DNA of 43,512 nt from Candidatus Tepidifontimicrobium thermophilum (lineage in GTDB: Bacteria > Sysuimicrobiota > Sysuimicrobiia > Sysuimicrobiales > Sysuimicrobiaceae), in NCBI GenBank assembly GCA_031296405.1, contig JAVKKH010000006.1, positions 1 to 43,512 on the forward strand, written 5' to 3'. Positions 9,105 to 17,785 of the stretch are shown here, piece after piece. The notes below the pieces were generated by a model that worked only from the letters and a program-made list of their open reading frames with translations, ran no database searches and was not told where the DNA came from. Both the position numbers and the translations under genes were made by a program. The stretch's first letter is position 1, and the number at the start of each line of letters is the position of its first letter.

Positions 9105-9143
9105 AGGAGCCGGGAGGGCTGCCCGTGCAGCCTCCCGGCTCCT
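9105..9143 (+). other. Strong intergenic hairpin between binding-protein and permease genes
   Basis: Bases 9105-9117 pair perfectly with 9131-9143 (13 bp). After a single bulged G at 9118, bases 9119-9122 pair with 9127-9130 (4 bp) around a CCGT loop. No T-run follows, so it is unlikely to be a full terminator. Placement just after the receptor gene suggests an mRNA-stabilising or partial-termination element that lets the receptor be made in excess over the permeases. Confidence 0.7.
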
Positions 9144-9177
9144 GCCGTGACGGACGGGAGGTGAGGGGAGTCCGCGG

Positions 9178-10143
9178 ATGGGCGGGTACCTCGCGCGCCG
9201 CCTCCTGCAGATGGTCCCCCTGGTGTTCGGGATTTCGGTCATCGTGTTCATGGTGCTGGTGATGGCGCCGGGGGACCCCGTGGACCTGCTGCTGGCCGGC
9301 AACCCCAAGGTGCGGGCGGAGGACATCCAGGCTCTGCGGAAGATCTACGGCCTGGACGACCCCCTGCACGTGCGCTACGTGAAGTGGCTCGTGAACGCCC
9401 TACGGGGCGACTTCGGCTACTCCCGAACGTACAAGGTGCCCGTGTTGCAGCTGGTGTGGGACCGGATCGGCAACTCCATGTGGCTCACCATCCCCTCGTT
9501 TCTGCTCGCGCTGGCGGTGGCGGTCCCCGTGGGGGTGATCTCGGCTTTGCGGCAGTACTCGGCCCTGGACTACGCGGCCACCTTCTTCACCTTCTTCGGG
9601 GTGTCCATCCCCGCCTTCTGGTTCGGCATCATGATGATCTACGTCTTCGCGGTGGTGCTGCGGGTGCTGCCACCCGGCGGGTTCGCCACTCCGGGCGTGG
9701 CACCGGGCTGGCCGACCGTGGTGGACCGGCTGCAGTACATGGTCCTCCCGGTGGTGGTCCTGAGCCTCCTGCAGATGGCGGCGCTGACCCGGTACACCCG
9801 GAGCAGCATGCTGGAGGTGATCCGACAGGACTACGTCCGGACGGCCCGGGCGAAGGGACTCGCGGAGCGGGTGGTGATCGGCAAGCACGCCCTGCGCAAC
9901 GCCATGATCCCCATCGTGACCATCCTGGCCCTGGGGATCCCCAACCTGTTCGCGGGAGCGCCCCTCACGGAGACCGTGTTCGCCTGGCCCGGAATCGGCC
10001 GGCTCATCGTGGAGTCGGTGGGCGGGGGGGACTACGCCACGGCGCAGGTGGCGCTGCTGTTTTTGGCGGTCTTGGTCCTGGTGTTTAACCTGCTGGCGGA
10101 CGTGGCGTACGCGCTTTTGGACCCCAGGATCCGGTACGACTGA
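9178..10143 (+). CDS. ABC transporter permease, DppB/OppB type
   Basis: First membrane subunit of the importer. The N-terminal YLARRLLQMVPLVFGISVIVF membrane helix (described here in two parts: YLARRLLQM and VPLVFGISVIVF) and the MAPGDPVD motif are the classic DppB start. Further helices lie at about 100-125, 135-160, 185-205, 240-265 and 285-312. The EAA-type loop that docks on the ATPase is RTARAKGLAERVVIGKHALRN at about 220-240. It ends in LLDPRIRYD, as the family does. Start is ATG 9178, after GGGAGGTGAGGGG. The next permease follows 7 bases later. Confidence 0.93.
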   Translation: MGGYLARRLLQMVPLVFGISVIVFMVLVMAPGDPVDLLLAGNPKVRAEDIQALRKIYGLDDPLHVRYVKWLVNALRGDFGYSRTYKVPVLQLVWDRIGNSMWLTIPSFLLALAVAVPVGVISALRQYSALDYAATFFTFFGVSIPAFWFGIMMIYVFAVVLRVLPPGGFATPGVAPGWPTVVDRLQYMVLPVVVLSLLQMAALTRYTRSSMLEVIRQDYVRTARAKGLAERVVIGKHALRNAMIPIVTILALGIPNLFAGAPLTETVFAWPGIGRLIVESVGGGDYATAQVALLFLAVLVLVFNLLADVAYALLDPRIRYD

Positions 10144-10150
10144 GGCGGCC

Positions 10151-11077
10151 GTGCGGGGGCAGGTGTCCACGGGAAAGGCGCGCGCGGCCGTACGCCGGCC
10201 TGCGGCTGAGCAGCCGGCCCCGCGGCCCGCGGTGGGCCAGGGCTACTGGCAGATCGCGTGGAGGCGGCTGCGCCGGCACCGGCTTGGGATGGCGGGGGCG
10301 GGCGTGGTGTTCGTCCTCCTGGTGGCGGCCCTTCTGAGCCCCTGGATCGCGCCGTACCCGCCCACCCACATCGACCTAGAAAACCGCATGAGCCCGCCCT
10401 CGTGGAAGCACCCCCTGGGCACGGACGAGCTGGGCCACGATGTGCTGACGCGCCTGCTGTACGCAGGCCGCGTGTCCCTGACGGTCGGGTTCAGCGCGGC
10501 CGTGGCCTCGGCCCTGGTGGGCACCGTGGTGGGGCTGGTCTCCGGGTTCTACGGGGGCTGGCTGGACAACGTCCTGATGCGGTTTGTGGACATCATGCTC
10601 TCGGTCCCGGACCTGCCCATCCTCATCATCCTGGCGCGCTACTTCGGCGGCAGCCTGGTGGGGATCGTGGCGGTGATCACCGCCTTCGGTTGGATGGGCA
10701 CCGCCCGCCTGGTGAGGGGGGAGGTCCTGAGGCTGAAGCGGACGGACTTCGTGGAGGCCGCCCGGGCCCTGGGGGCTTCCAACGCCCGGATCATGTGGCG
10801 CCACCTGGTCCCCAACGCCCTGGCGCCCGTGATCGTGGCGGCCACCCTGGCGGTGGGGGGCGCTATCCTGACGGAGGCGGCCCTCTCCTACCTGGGGTTC
10901 GGGATCCAGCCGCCCACGCCGTCGTGGGGCAACATGCTGCAGAACGCCCAGGACTTCATCTGGCGGACGCCCTTGCTGGCCTTCTGGCCCGGCCTCATGA
11001 TCTTCTTGACCGTGCTGTGCTTCAACTTCTTCGGGGACGGGCTGCGGGACGCTCTGGACCCGCGCCTGAGGACCTAG
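10151..11077 (+). CDS. ABC transporter permease, DppC/OppC type
   Basis: Second membrane subunit. A hydrophilic N-terminal arm of about 30 residues precedes helix 1 ([20 protein letters not shown]). Then comes the family motif [20 protein letters not shown] near residues 88-107. The ATPase-docking loop is [21 protein letters not shown]. The protein ends [13 protein letters not shown], the standard DppC tail. GTG 10151 gives 308 residues; a second in-frame GTG at 10163 would remove four residues and cannot be excluded. It lies in the same operon as the flanking genes, with AGGAGGTG at its 3' end serving the next start. Confidence 0.92.
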   Translation: MRGQVSTGKARAAVRRPAAEQPAPRPAVGQGYWQIAWRRLRRHRLGMAGAGVVFVLLVAALLSPWIAPYPPTHIDLENRMSPPSWKHPLGTDELGHDVLTRLLYAGRVSLTVGFSAAVASALVGTVVGLVSGFYGGWLDNVLMRFVDIMLSVPDLPILIILARYFGGSLVGIVAVITAFGWMGTARLVRGEVLRLKRTDFVEAARALGASNARIMWRHLVPNALAPVIVAATLAVGGAILTEAALSYLGFGIQPPTPSWGNMLQNAQDFIWRTPLLAFWPGLMIFLTVLCFNFFGDGLRDALDPRLRT

Positions 11078-11091
11078 GAGGTGAGGGAGGG

Positions 11092-12129
11092 TTGTCGGAG
11101 CCGCTGCTACAGGTGCGCAACCTCCGGACGTACTTCTACACCGATGAGGGCGTGGTCAAGGCGGTGGACGGGCTGAGCTACGACCTGCGCCGGGGGGAGA
11201 CCCTGGGGATCGTGGGAGAGAGCGGCAGCGGCAAGAGCGTCCACGCCCTGTCCATCATGCGGCTGATCCCCAGCCCTCCGGGCAAGATCGTGGACGGCCA
11301 GATCCTGTTCGAGGGCCAGGACCTCCTGCAGCTTTCGGAGGACCAGATGCGGCACATCCGGGGCAACCGGATCGCCATGATCTTCCAGGAACCCATGACC
11401 TCCCTGAACCCCGTCCTGACCGTGGGCGAGCAGATCGCGGAGGCGGTGATGCTCCACCAGGGGCTGGACCGGCGCGCCGCGTGGGAGCGCGCGGTGGAGA
11501 TGCTGGAGCGGGTCCGTATCCCCTCCGCCCGGGAGCGGGCCCGGGACTACCCGCACCAGTTCAGCGGCGGGATGCGGCAGCGGGTGATGATCGCCATGGC
11601 CCTGTCCTGCAACCCCGCCGTCCTCATCGCGGACGAGCCCACCACGGCCCTGGACGTGACCATCCAGGCCCAGATCCTGGACCTGATGCGGGAGCTGCAG
11701 CGGGAGTTCGGCACCGCCATCATCCTCATCACCCACAACCTCGGGGTGGTAGCGGAGATGTGCGACCAGGTGGTGGTGATGTACGCGGGACGGCCGGTGG
11801 AGCGCAGCGACGTCGTCCGGGCCTTCAAGGAGCCCAAACACCCCTACACCTGGGGGTTGCTGCACTCGGTCCCGAAGCTGTACGAGCGGGCTGAGCGGCT
11901 CATCCCCATCGAAGGGCAGCCCCCAAGCCTGATCGACCTGCCGCCGGGCTGTGCCTTCGCGCCCCGGTGCCCCTTCGCCATGGAGGTCTGCACCACCGCA
12001 GACCCCCCGGAATACCCCGTGGGGCCAGACCACACCGCGCGGTGCTACCTGTACAGCGAGCACGCCACCCCCGAGGACCGGCGCGCGGCGGAGCAGGCGG
12101 GCCTGCTCGCGAGCGCCCGGGGAGTGTAG
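11092..12129 (+). CDS. ABC transporter ATP-binding protein, DppD/OppD type
   Basis: One of two nucleotide-binding subunits. Walker A is GESGSGKS (about residues 40-47), the Q-loop is [10 protein letters not shown], the signature is FSGGMRQRV, Walker B is [12 protein letters not shown], and the switch His is in ITHNLGVV. The C-terminal oligopeptide-transporter domain carries [15 protein letters not shown], a Cys cluster associated with an Fe-S centre in this family. The upstream frame is open much further, but conservation begins at [14 protein letters not shown] 11092 has an exact AGGAGGTG Shine-Dalgarno at 11076-11083, giving 345 residues. Confidence 0.93.
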   Translation: MSEPLLQVRNLRTYFYTDEGVVKAVDGLSYDLRRGETLGIVGESGSGKSVHALSIMRLIPSPPGKIVDGQILFEGQDLLQLSEDQMRHIRGNRIAMIFQEPMTSLNPVLTVGEQIAEAVMLHQGLDRRAAWERAVEMLERVRIPSARERARDYPHQFSGGMRQRVMIAMALSCNPAVLIADEPTTALDVTIQAQILDLMRELQREFGTAIILITHNLGVVAEMCDQVVVMYAGRPVERSDVVRAFKEPKHPYTWGLLHSVPKLYERAERLIPIEGQPPSLIDLPPGCAFAPRCPFAMEVCTTADPPEYPVGPDHTARCYLYSEHATPEDRRAAEQAGLLASARGV

Positions 12130-12139
12130 GAGGGAGGTT

Positions 12140-13198
12140 ATGGCGGGGGACGTGATCCTCGAGGTCAGGGACCTGGTCAAGCACTTCCCCGTGACCAAAG
12201 GCTTCCTGTTCCAGCGCTCGGTGGGCGCGGTGCGGGCGGTGGACGGGGTCTCCTTCACCGTGCGGGAGGGCGAGACGTTGGGGCTGGTGGGGGAGAGCGG
12301 GTGCGGCAAGACCACCACCGGCCGGCTCATCCTGCGGCTCATGGAACCGACCTCCGGCGAGGTCATCTTCCAGGGGCACAACGTGTTCCGGCTCAACAAG
12401 GAGGAGCTCCGCCGCCTCCGGCGAGACATGCAGATCATCTTCCAGGATCCCTACTCGTCCCTGAACCCGCGCATGACGGTGGGGGACATTGTGGGCGAGC
12501 CCCTGGAGATCCACCGCCTGGCCCGGGGGCGGGAGAAGATCCGCCGGGTGCAGGAGCTCCTGGAGATCGTGGGGCTCTCCCCCTACCACGTGAACCGGTA
12601 CCCGCACGAGTTCAGCGGCGGCCAGCGACAGCGCATCGGGATCGCGCGGGCCCTGGCGGTGAACCCGAAGCTGGTGATCTGCGACGAGCCTGTTTCGGCC
12701 CTGGACGTCTCCATCCAGGCTCAGGTCATCAACCTGCTGGAGGAGCTGCAGCGGGAGTTCAAGCTGACCTACATCTTCATCGCCCACGACCTGTCCGTGG
12801 TCAAGCACATCTCGGACCGCATCGCGGTGATGTACCTGGGCAAGATCGTGGAGCTGGCGCCCGCGGACGAGCTGTTCGAGAACCCCCAGCACCCTTACAC
12901 GGAGGCCCTTTTGTCCGCGGTCCCCATCCCGGACCCGGAGGTGAAGCGGGAGCGCATCATCCTGCCGGGGGACGTGCCGAGCCCGGTGAACCCGCCCTCG
13001 GGCTGCCGTTTTCACACCCGTTGCATGTACGCGGTGGAGAGCTGCCGGAGGGAGGAGCCGCCTTTCGAGGAGGTCTTCCCAGGACACTGGGTGGCCTGCC
13101 CGGTGCTGCCCTTCCGTCACCAGCGCAGCCGCGCGGCGGTGGTGGCGAAGAACCGGACGGCTCAACCGTCCGCGGGCCTCAGCGGGGCGGGGGGCTGA
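12140..13198 (+). CDS. ABC transporter ATP-binding protein, DppF/OppF type
   Basis: Second nucleotide-binding subunit. Walker A is GESGCGKT (about 48-55), the signature is [15 protein letters not shown], Walker B is [12 protein letters not shown], and switch His is in FIAHDLSVV. The C-terminal motif [15 protein letters not shown] mirrors that in the upstream paralogue. ATG 12140 follows AGGAGGGAGG, giving 352 residues. The C-terminal 35 residues are variable. Its 3' end overlaps the convergent minus-strand gene by 20 bases. A 7-bp inverted repeat (CGGACGG at 13154-13160, CCGTCCG at 13166-13172) lies in the coding tail but lacks a T-run. Confidence 0.93.
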   Translation: MAGDVILEVRDLVKHFPVTKGFLFQRSVGAVRAVDGVSFTVREGETLGLVGESGCGKTTTGRLILRLMEPTSGEVIFQGHNVFRLNKEELRRLRRDMQIIFQDPYSSLNPRMTVGDIVGEPLEIHRLARGREKIRRVQELLEIVGLSPYHVNRYPHEFSGGQRQRIGIARALAVNPKLVICDEPVSALDVSIQAQVINLLEELQREFKLTYIFIAHDLSVVKHISDRIAVMYLGKIVELAPADELFENPQHPYTEALLSAVPIPDPEVKRERIILPGDVPSPVNPPSGCRFHTRCMYAVESCRREEPPFEEVFPGHWVACPVLPFRHQRSRAAVVAKNRTAQPSAGLSGAGG

Positions 13199-14600
13199 GG
13201 GCGGGGCACCGGACGAACACGAAGGTCCGCAGGGGCCGTTCGGAGCTCGGGTAGACCAGCTCGGCCAGCGGCGCGGGTCGGTCACACCACCGGTCGTACG
13301 GCTGACCGGGGGGCGAGGCGGCGTCGTACACGATCAGGGCGGGCCGGCCCACGTATGCCCGGAGGGGGCTCCACTGGTCGAAAGTGTGGGGGCCGGGCAA
13401 AACCGCTACCGGGTAGCGCTCCCGCAGCGCGTAGCTGAGCTGGCCCGCGTTCTGGTAGGTGGTGGTGACCACCACGGCGCCTGCCGGCGCGCGCCGGACC
13501 ACCTCCGCGGCTACACGGTCCCACCCCCGCTGGTCCGCGAGGATCGCAGGGTCCCAGAGGGTCGCCACCGCCAGCACCGTTACCGCGGCAGACTGCAACG
13601 CGCCCACCGCGGAGGCCACCGATGTCCACCGAGCCGCCCGAGGTCCTTCCCAGGCAGCGAGGGCGGGCACCCCCAGGAGGGCCACGGGCGCGATGTAGTG
13701 GGGTTTGAACTTGCCCAGTACGGCGGCGGCCAGGGCCGCCAGGAGGGTGGGTAGAGCCAGGGCCCGGAGGAAACGGTCCGCGGGGCCGGTGTTGCGCCAG
13801 GGCGCGACCAGCACCAGCACGCCCAGGACAGGCGACAGGTACAGCAGCACACCGCCCAGGGATAGCAGGAGGTTCGCCGCGGGGGCGGCCTGGACCCAGG
13901 CCCCGCGTTCCCACACGAACCGGAACGCGCTCCAGCCGTTCTGCGCGTTCCACAGCAGGTTGGGCAGGAACACCAGAAAGGCCAGGGCCGCGGCCCCGTA
14001 GGGCTCGGGCCGACCGCGCGCGGTGCGGTCCCCGGCCACCAGGGCGGCCAGCGCGGGGAGCAGGAAGGCCATGCTGTACTTGCTCTGGAGCCCCAGCCCT
14101 ACACAAACCCCGAGCAGCCACCAAGCCCTCTGCTGGCCGTGCAGGGCGCGCCACGCAGCCCATGCGGACAGCGCCCACAGGAACGTGAAGGGCGCGTCCG
14201 GCGAGACCAAAAACCCTCCTGCCACGAACAGCGGGATGCTGTGGAACAGCCGCTGGCTGCGAGCTGCCGCCTCAGCGCCGTACAGCTCACGGGTCAGCCG
14301 GTACACCACCCACGCGGTGGCGGCCGCCAGCAGGAAGCTCGGGGCCCGCATCGCCCACGGCGCGTCTCCCAGAGGCCCCGTGGCGCTCGCCACCAGCAGC
14401 GCCACCGCGGGCGGGTGGTCTAGGTAGCCCCACTGCAGGTGGCGGGACCAGGTCCAGTAGTAGGCCTCGTCGTCCAGGACCGGCAGGCTCAGCATCACCG
14501 CCAGGCGCGCGACGGAGGCGACGCCGAGCCAGGACCACGGGGAGCTGGGGGGATCCCTCCGGTCCCGGCAGGACGGGTTTGTCAAGATTGTGTGGCCCAC
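13179..14600 (-). CDS. Membrane glycosyltransferase, GT39/GT83 (PMT/ArnT-like)
   Basis: Polytopic glycosyltransferase that would move a sugar from a polyprenyl-phosphate donor to a lipid or protein outside the membrane. The acidic DDEAYYWTW after helix 1 (about residues 39-47) and [10 protein letters not shown] are hallmarks of the PMT/ArnT superfamily. About ten more hydrophobic segments follow, then a soluble C-terminal part of about 100 residues. The long frame continues upstream against add, but there it is a shadow. GTG at 14600 is my choice: a -10 TATACT ends 8 bases before it, which predicts an almost leaderless mRNA; TTG at 14585 is the alternative. Target sugar and acceptor are unknown. 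Confidence 0.8.
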   Translation of the reverse strand: MGHTILTNPSCRDRRDPPSSPWSWLGVASVARLAVMLSLPVLDDEAYYWTWSRHLQWGYLDHPPAVALLVASATGPLGDAPWAMRAPSFLLAAATAWVVYRLTRELYGAEAAARSQRLFHSIPLFVAGGFLVSPDAPFTFLWALSAWAAWRALHGQQRAWWLLGVCVGLGLQSKYSMAFLLPALAALVAGDRTARGRPEPYGAAALAFLVFLPNLLWNAQNGWSAFRFVWERGAWVQAAPAANLLLSLGGVLLYLSPVLGVLVLVAPWRNTGPADRFLRALALPTLLAALAAAVLGKFKPHYIAPVALLGVPALAAWEGPRAARWTSVASAVGALQSAAVTVLAVATLWDPAILADQRGWDRVAAEVVRRAPAGAVVVTTTYQNAGQLSYALRERYPVAVLPGPHTFDQWSPLRAYVGRPALIVYDAASPPGQPYDRWCDRPAPLAELVYPSSERPLRTFVFVRCPALSPPPR

Positions 14601-14616
14601 AACCCGCGAGTATAAT
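14588..14616. promoter_or_regulatory. Compact divergent promoter with overlapping -10 boxes
   Basis: Plus strand: TTGTGT (14588-14593), 17 bases, TATAAT (14611-14616), serving the add gene at 14700. Minus strand: TATACT, the complement of 14609-14614, eight bases before the GTG of the glycosyltransferase. The two -10 elements share four bases, so the two polymerases should exclude each other. The minus-strand -35 is poor. Confidence 0.6.
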
Positions 14617-14699
14617 GCACGCGACCCGGAACGTGCCTGCCGGGCGCGGCGCCGGGGACGACGGACGGGGGCGGTCTGGACAAGCCACCCGAGGCGGGG

Positions 14700-15704
14700 A
14701 TGGAGCCGGAGGTCACTCGGGAATCGGTGCAAGCGCTGCCCAAGGCAGAGCTGCACGTCCACCTGGAGACGTCCCTGCGGCTGCGGCGGCTGGCGGAGGA
14801 GTTGCAGGCGCCCAGCCTGGTGGAGCCGTACCTCGTGAGCGACCCCAAACGTCACGTGGGCTACGACCGTCTGCGACGGTTGCGGTACCTGGGGCGCGCG
14901 GGGAAGATCCCTGACAGCCTGTACACGCACCGGAACGTGGCCCGCATCACCTACGAACTGCTCCGGGAGGCGGCCCAGGACAACGTCCGGTACGTGGAGG
15001 TCCGGGTGGGTGGCCGCCGGGGCTTCGCCCTCCTGGGGATCCGGGGCATGCTGGAGGCCATGGCCGAGGGCCGGGCCCGGGCGCAAGAGGAGTTCGGGAT
15101 CCGCTGCGGGTTCCTGGTGACCCTGGTACGGGAGCGGGGTCCAGAGCACGCTCTGGAGGTGGCGGAGATCGCCGCCTCCTGCGTGGAGTGCGGCGTGGTG
15201 GGGCTGGACCTGGCCGGGGACGAGGCCAACTTCCCGCCCGCCCTGTTTTCCAGGGCGTGCGAGGTGGCCCGGGAGGCGGGGCTGGGCATTACGGTGCACG
15301 CGGGCGAGTTCTCCGGGCCCGCCTCCGTGTGGACCGCCATCTACCAGCTGGGTGCCACCCGGATCGGCCACGGCTTCCGGGCGGTGGAGGACCCCGAGCT
15401 GCTGGCGTACCTGCGGGAGCACCGGATCACCCTGGAGATCTGCCCGACCAGCAACGTCCGGCTGGGGCTGGTGCCCAGCTGGAGGGAGCACCCGCTGCGG
15501 GCGCTGTACGACGCGGGGGTTCGGGTCACCCTCAACAGCGACGACCCCCTGTTGCTGCGCACCAACCTGACCACGGAAATGTACTGCGCCGCCAGGGAGC
15601 TGCACTTCAGCCTGGACGACCTGCGCACCATGGTCCGCTACGCGGCGGAAGGCGCCTTCGACGCGCGAGCTGCCGCCGACGCGCTGGCGGTTGCCGCAGG
15701 CTGA
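14700..15704 (+). CDS. add: Adenosine deaminase family protein
   Basis: Zn-dependent deaminase of adenosine or a related 6-aminopurine nucleoside. Metal and catalytic residues are present: His19/His21 (ELHVHLETS), His200 and Glu203 (VHAGE), His224 (IGHG) and Asp281/Asp282 (NSDDP). CPTSNVRLG is also typical. The N-terminal motif reads HLETSLR rather than HLDGSLR. HLE-type variants are frequent among aminodeoxyfutalosine and N6-modified adenine nucleotide deaminases, so the substrate may not be plain adenosine. A complete classical men operon lies next door, so a futalosine role is not required. ATG 14700; 334 residues is normal. Confidence 0.85.
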   Translation: MEPEVTRESVQALPKAELHVHLETSLRLRRLAEELQAPSLVEPYLVSDPKRHVGYDRLRRLRYLGRAGKIPDSLYTHRNVARITYELLREAAQDNVRYVEVRVGGRRGFALLGIRGMLEAMAEGRARAQEEFGIRCGFLVTLVRERGPEHALEVAEIAASCVECGVVGLDLAGDEANFPPALFSRACEVAREAGLGITVHAGEFSGPASVWTAIYQLGATRIGHGFRAVEDPELLAYLREHRITLEICPTSNVRLGLVPSWREHPLRALYDAGVRVTLNSDDPLLLRTNLTTEMYCAARELHFSLDDLRTMVRYAAEGAFDARAAADALAVAAG

Positions 15705-15727
15705 TCCCCACGGCCCTTATAGAGGCT

Positions 15728-15755
15728 TTGCGGTAGCTTCCGCGCTGCCTATAAT
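15728..15755 (+). promoter_or_regulatory. Promoter of the tetR-men operon
   Basis: TTGCGG (15728-15733), 16 bases, TATAAT (15750-15755). The predicted transcription start is near 15762, inside the palindromic operator that follows. This rules out the in-frame ATGs at 15754 and 15757 as start codons for transcripts from this promoter. Confidence 0.65.
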
Positions 15756-15757
15756 GA

Positions 15758-15779
15758 TGACTGACCAGTCGGTCACTCA
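15758..15779. promoter_or_regulatory. TetR-type operator overlapping the transcription start
   Basis: Half-sites TGACTGACC (15758-15766) and GGTCACTCA (15771-15779) form a 9-bp inverted repeat with one mismatch around AGTC. A second overlapping palindrome, GACTG/CAGTC, is nested in it. Position directly after the -10 and before a TetR gene is the classic autorepression layout; binding itself is inferred. Confidence 0.7.
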
Positions 15780-15795
15780 GGCCAGAGGTAAGGCT

Positions 15796-16428
15796 GTGGC
15801 TGGGAGCCCACAAGGTGCGGAGGTAACCGCGCTCCGGTCCAGGGAAGTCCGCAAGGAGCACACACGCGTGCGCATCCTGGAGGCCGCCCGAAGGGCCTTT
15901 GCAGCCCGCGGTTACCACGGGACCCTGATGGACGACGTGGCGCGTGAGGCGGGCCTGTCCAAGGGGGCCCTGTACGTGCACTTCTCCAGCAAGGAGGACC
16001 TGTTCCTGGCGCTGCTGGATGAGGCGGCCGCCACCCTGGTGGAACGCCTGACAGAGGCCATCACGAGGGCCCACGGGGGTAGGGCGAAAGTGGCCGCGGC
16101 TCTGGAGGCGGCGCTTGTGGCGTTTGAGGACAACGAGGACCTGACCCGGCTGTTCTTGGTAGAGTCCGCGGGCGCGGGCCCGCGCGTGGACGACCGCCGC
16201 CGGCAGCTGCGGACGGCTTTGACGGGGCTGGTGCGTGTCCACCTGGACGAGGCGGTGGCGGACGGAGACCTGCCGCCGCAGGACACAGGGCTTGCCGCGG
16301 CCGTCTGGATGGGGGCGGTGAGCGAGGTGGTGACGGCTTGGCTCCACGAGCGGTCCCGTCCCCTCCGGGAATTGGTCCCGGAGCTCGCGGCGCTGCTGCT
16401 ACGGTCCGTGGGGTTCCGCGATGCCTAG
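15796..16428 (+). CDS. TetR/AcrR family transcriptional regulator
   Basis: One-component DNA-binding regulator. The N-terminal helix RVRILEAARRAFAARGYHG (about 24-42) leads into the helix-turn-helix TLMDDVAREAGLSKGALYVH (43-62), then FSSKEDLF. The C-terminal ligand domain of about 140 residues is not recognisable by eye. The frame is open further upstream, but the promoter and operator occupy those bases. GTG 15796 with AGAGG at 15784-15788 is the first start behind the predicted transcription start, and gives 210 residues. It overlaps menF by 8 bases, so it is made from the same mRNA as the men genes and probably controls them along with itself. Confidence 0.88.
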   Translation: MAGSPQGAEVTALRSREVRKEHTRVRILEAARRAFAARGYHGTLMDDVAREAGLSKGALYVHFSSKEDLFLALLDEAAATLVERLTEAITRAHGGRAKVAAALEAALVAFEDNEDLTRLFLVESAGAGPRVDDRRRQLRTALTGLVRVHLDEAVADGDLPPQDTGLAAAVWMGAVSEVVTAWLHERSRPLRELVPELAALLLRSVGFRDA

Positions 16429-17785
16429 ACACGCCAGCGTTGCCGCGGACCTGTCCTGCAGGCTGGTGCAGCTGGCGAAAAAGGCCCGCGGCCTGGCCCG
16501 GCGTTGGGGGTCTCCGGTGCTGGTGTGGGCGGGTGAGGCCCGCCAGCCTTCTGGGAGGCAGTGGTCGTTGCAGCCCGGCGGTTGGGTCTGGCGAAAGCCC
16601 GAACTCGGGGTTTCCACCTGGGCTGCTGGCGCGGCTTGGGCGTACCCGTTCGTGGGACCGTCACGGTGGCAGGACGCCGCGGACGCGTGGCGGCGCCTCG
16701 CCCCCCGGGTTTTGGCCGAAGGGCCCACGAGGCCGGTGGCCTTTGCGGGCTTTGCCTTCGACGGGGGGGGAAGTTCAGGGCCGTGGGTAGGTTTCCCGGA
16801 CGGCGTGCTGGTGGTCCCGAGAGTGTTGCGGGTAAGCGTCCGCGGGGCGGAGTACGTGGCGGCTAGCTGCCTCATAACACCGGAGGGTGGGGAGGAGCAG
16901 GTAGACCGGACGATCCACGCACTGGAGTCCGTCCGGGAGGTCTCCGGGGGCACCAGCGGGCAGGGCGAGGTCGTCCGGGCTCTCCCCGGTGAGAAGCACT
17001 GGAAGACCCAGGTCCTGGAGGCGGAAGCCGCCTGTCGGTCGGGTGAGCTGCAGAAGGTGGTCCTGGCCCGGTGCGTGGAGGTGGCCACCTCGGTAACGCC
17101 CGACGGGGTCCTGCAGGTGCTTGCCGAGCGCTACCCCACCTGCACGGTGTTCGCCGTAGCCCGCGAGGGTGCGGTGTTCCTGGGCGCCACACCGGAGACC
17201 CTGGTGCGCGTGAAGAGGGGCCGGGTGTGGACCCAGGCCCTGGCGGGCACGGCACCCCGGGGAAATGACCCTGGCGAGGACGCCGTCCTTCAGAGGCAGC
17301 TCGCCTCCAGCTCCAAGGAGGCGCGGGAGCACGAGCTGGTGGTGGCCCACGTCCACGAGGCGCTCTCTTCCGTGTGTGCGCGGGTGGTGCAGGGCCCGCG
17401 GGAGGTGGTGACGCTCCCCAACGTGCACCACCTGCGGACGCGCTTTTCTGGCCGGCTGGTGGCCGACTCCACGGTGCTGGAAGTGGCCGCGCGTCTGCAC
17501 CCCACGCCCGCGGTGGCGGGCCTTCCGGTGCACAGAGCCCGTGAGTGGATCCGCACTCGCGAGTCGGTGCCCCGGGGCTGGTACGCCGGGGTCGTCGGGT
17601 GGGTGGACGCTTCGGGCGACGGAGAGCTGGCGGTGGCCATCCGCTGCGGGTTGCTGCGGGGAGGGCGGGCCTGGGTGTTCTCCGGATGCGGGGTAGTGGC
17701 CGGCGCGGACCCGGAGCGCGAGTACCGGGAGTCCCAGCTCAAGCTGCGGCCCGTGATGGAGGCCTTCGGGGTCCGGGAGCCGTGA
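16421..17785 (+). CDS. menF: Isochorismate synthase
   Basis: Converts chorismate to isochorismate, the first committed step of classical menaquinone synthesis. The catalytic domain is C-terminal: KVVLARCVEV with the general-base Lys near 212, LAGTAPRG, KEAREHELVV, LHPTPAVAGLP, RGWYAGVVGWVD and the Mg-binding tail GCGVVAGADPEREYRESQLK. The N-terminal half is poorly conserved, as usual. Its 454 residues are normal. Salicylate or anthranilate synthase paralogues are excluded by the men context. The ATG lies inside the tetR 3' end, and the stop overlaps menD by GTGA. Confidence 0.93.
   Translation: MPRHASVAADLSCRLVQLAKKARGLARRWGSPVLVWAGEARQPSGRQWSLQPGGWVWRKPELGVSTWAAGAAWAYPFVGPSRWQDAADAWRRLAPRVLAEGPTRPVAFAGFAFDGGGSSGPWVGFPDGVLVVPRVLRVSVRGAEYVAASCLITPEGGEEQVDRTIHALESVREVSGGTSGQGEVVRALPGEKHWKTQVLEAEAACRSGELQKVVLARCVEVATSVTPDGVLQVLAERYPTCTVFAVAREGAVFLGATPETLVRVKRGRVWTQALAGTAPRGNDPGEDAVLQRQLASSSKEAREHELVVAHVHEALSSVCARVVQGPREVVTLPNVHHLRTRFSGRLVADSTVLEVAARLHPTPAVAGLPVHRAREWIRTRESVPRGWYAGVVGWVDASGDGELAVAIRCGLLRGGRAWVFSGCGVVAGADPEREYRESQLKLRPVMEAFGVREP

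Noticed and set aside
10258-11091. Long extension upstream of the DppD start
   Set aside because: It overlaps dppC in another frame with Gly/Pro/Arg-rich sequence; the ATPase starts at TTG 11092 with an exact Shine-Dalgarno.
13154-13172. 7-bp hairpin at the end of dppF as a bidirectional terminator
   Set aside because: It lies within coding sequence, lacks T-runs, and is weak compared with the ileS terminator.
14601-15605. Upstream extension of the minus-strand glycosyltransferase frame to about 808 residues
   Set aside because: The extension lies antisense to add and shows no protein motifs; the family start and a -10 box both lie near 14600.
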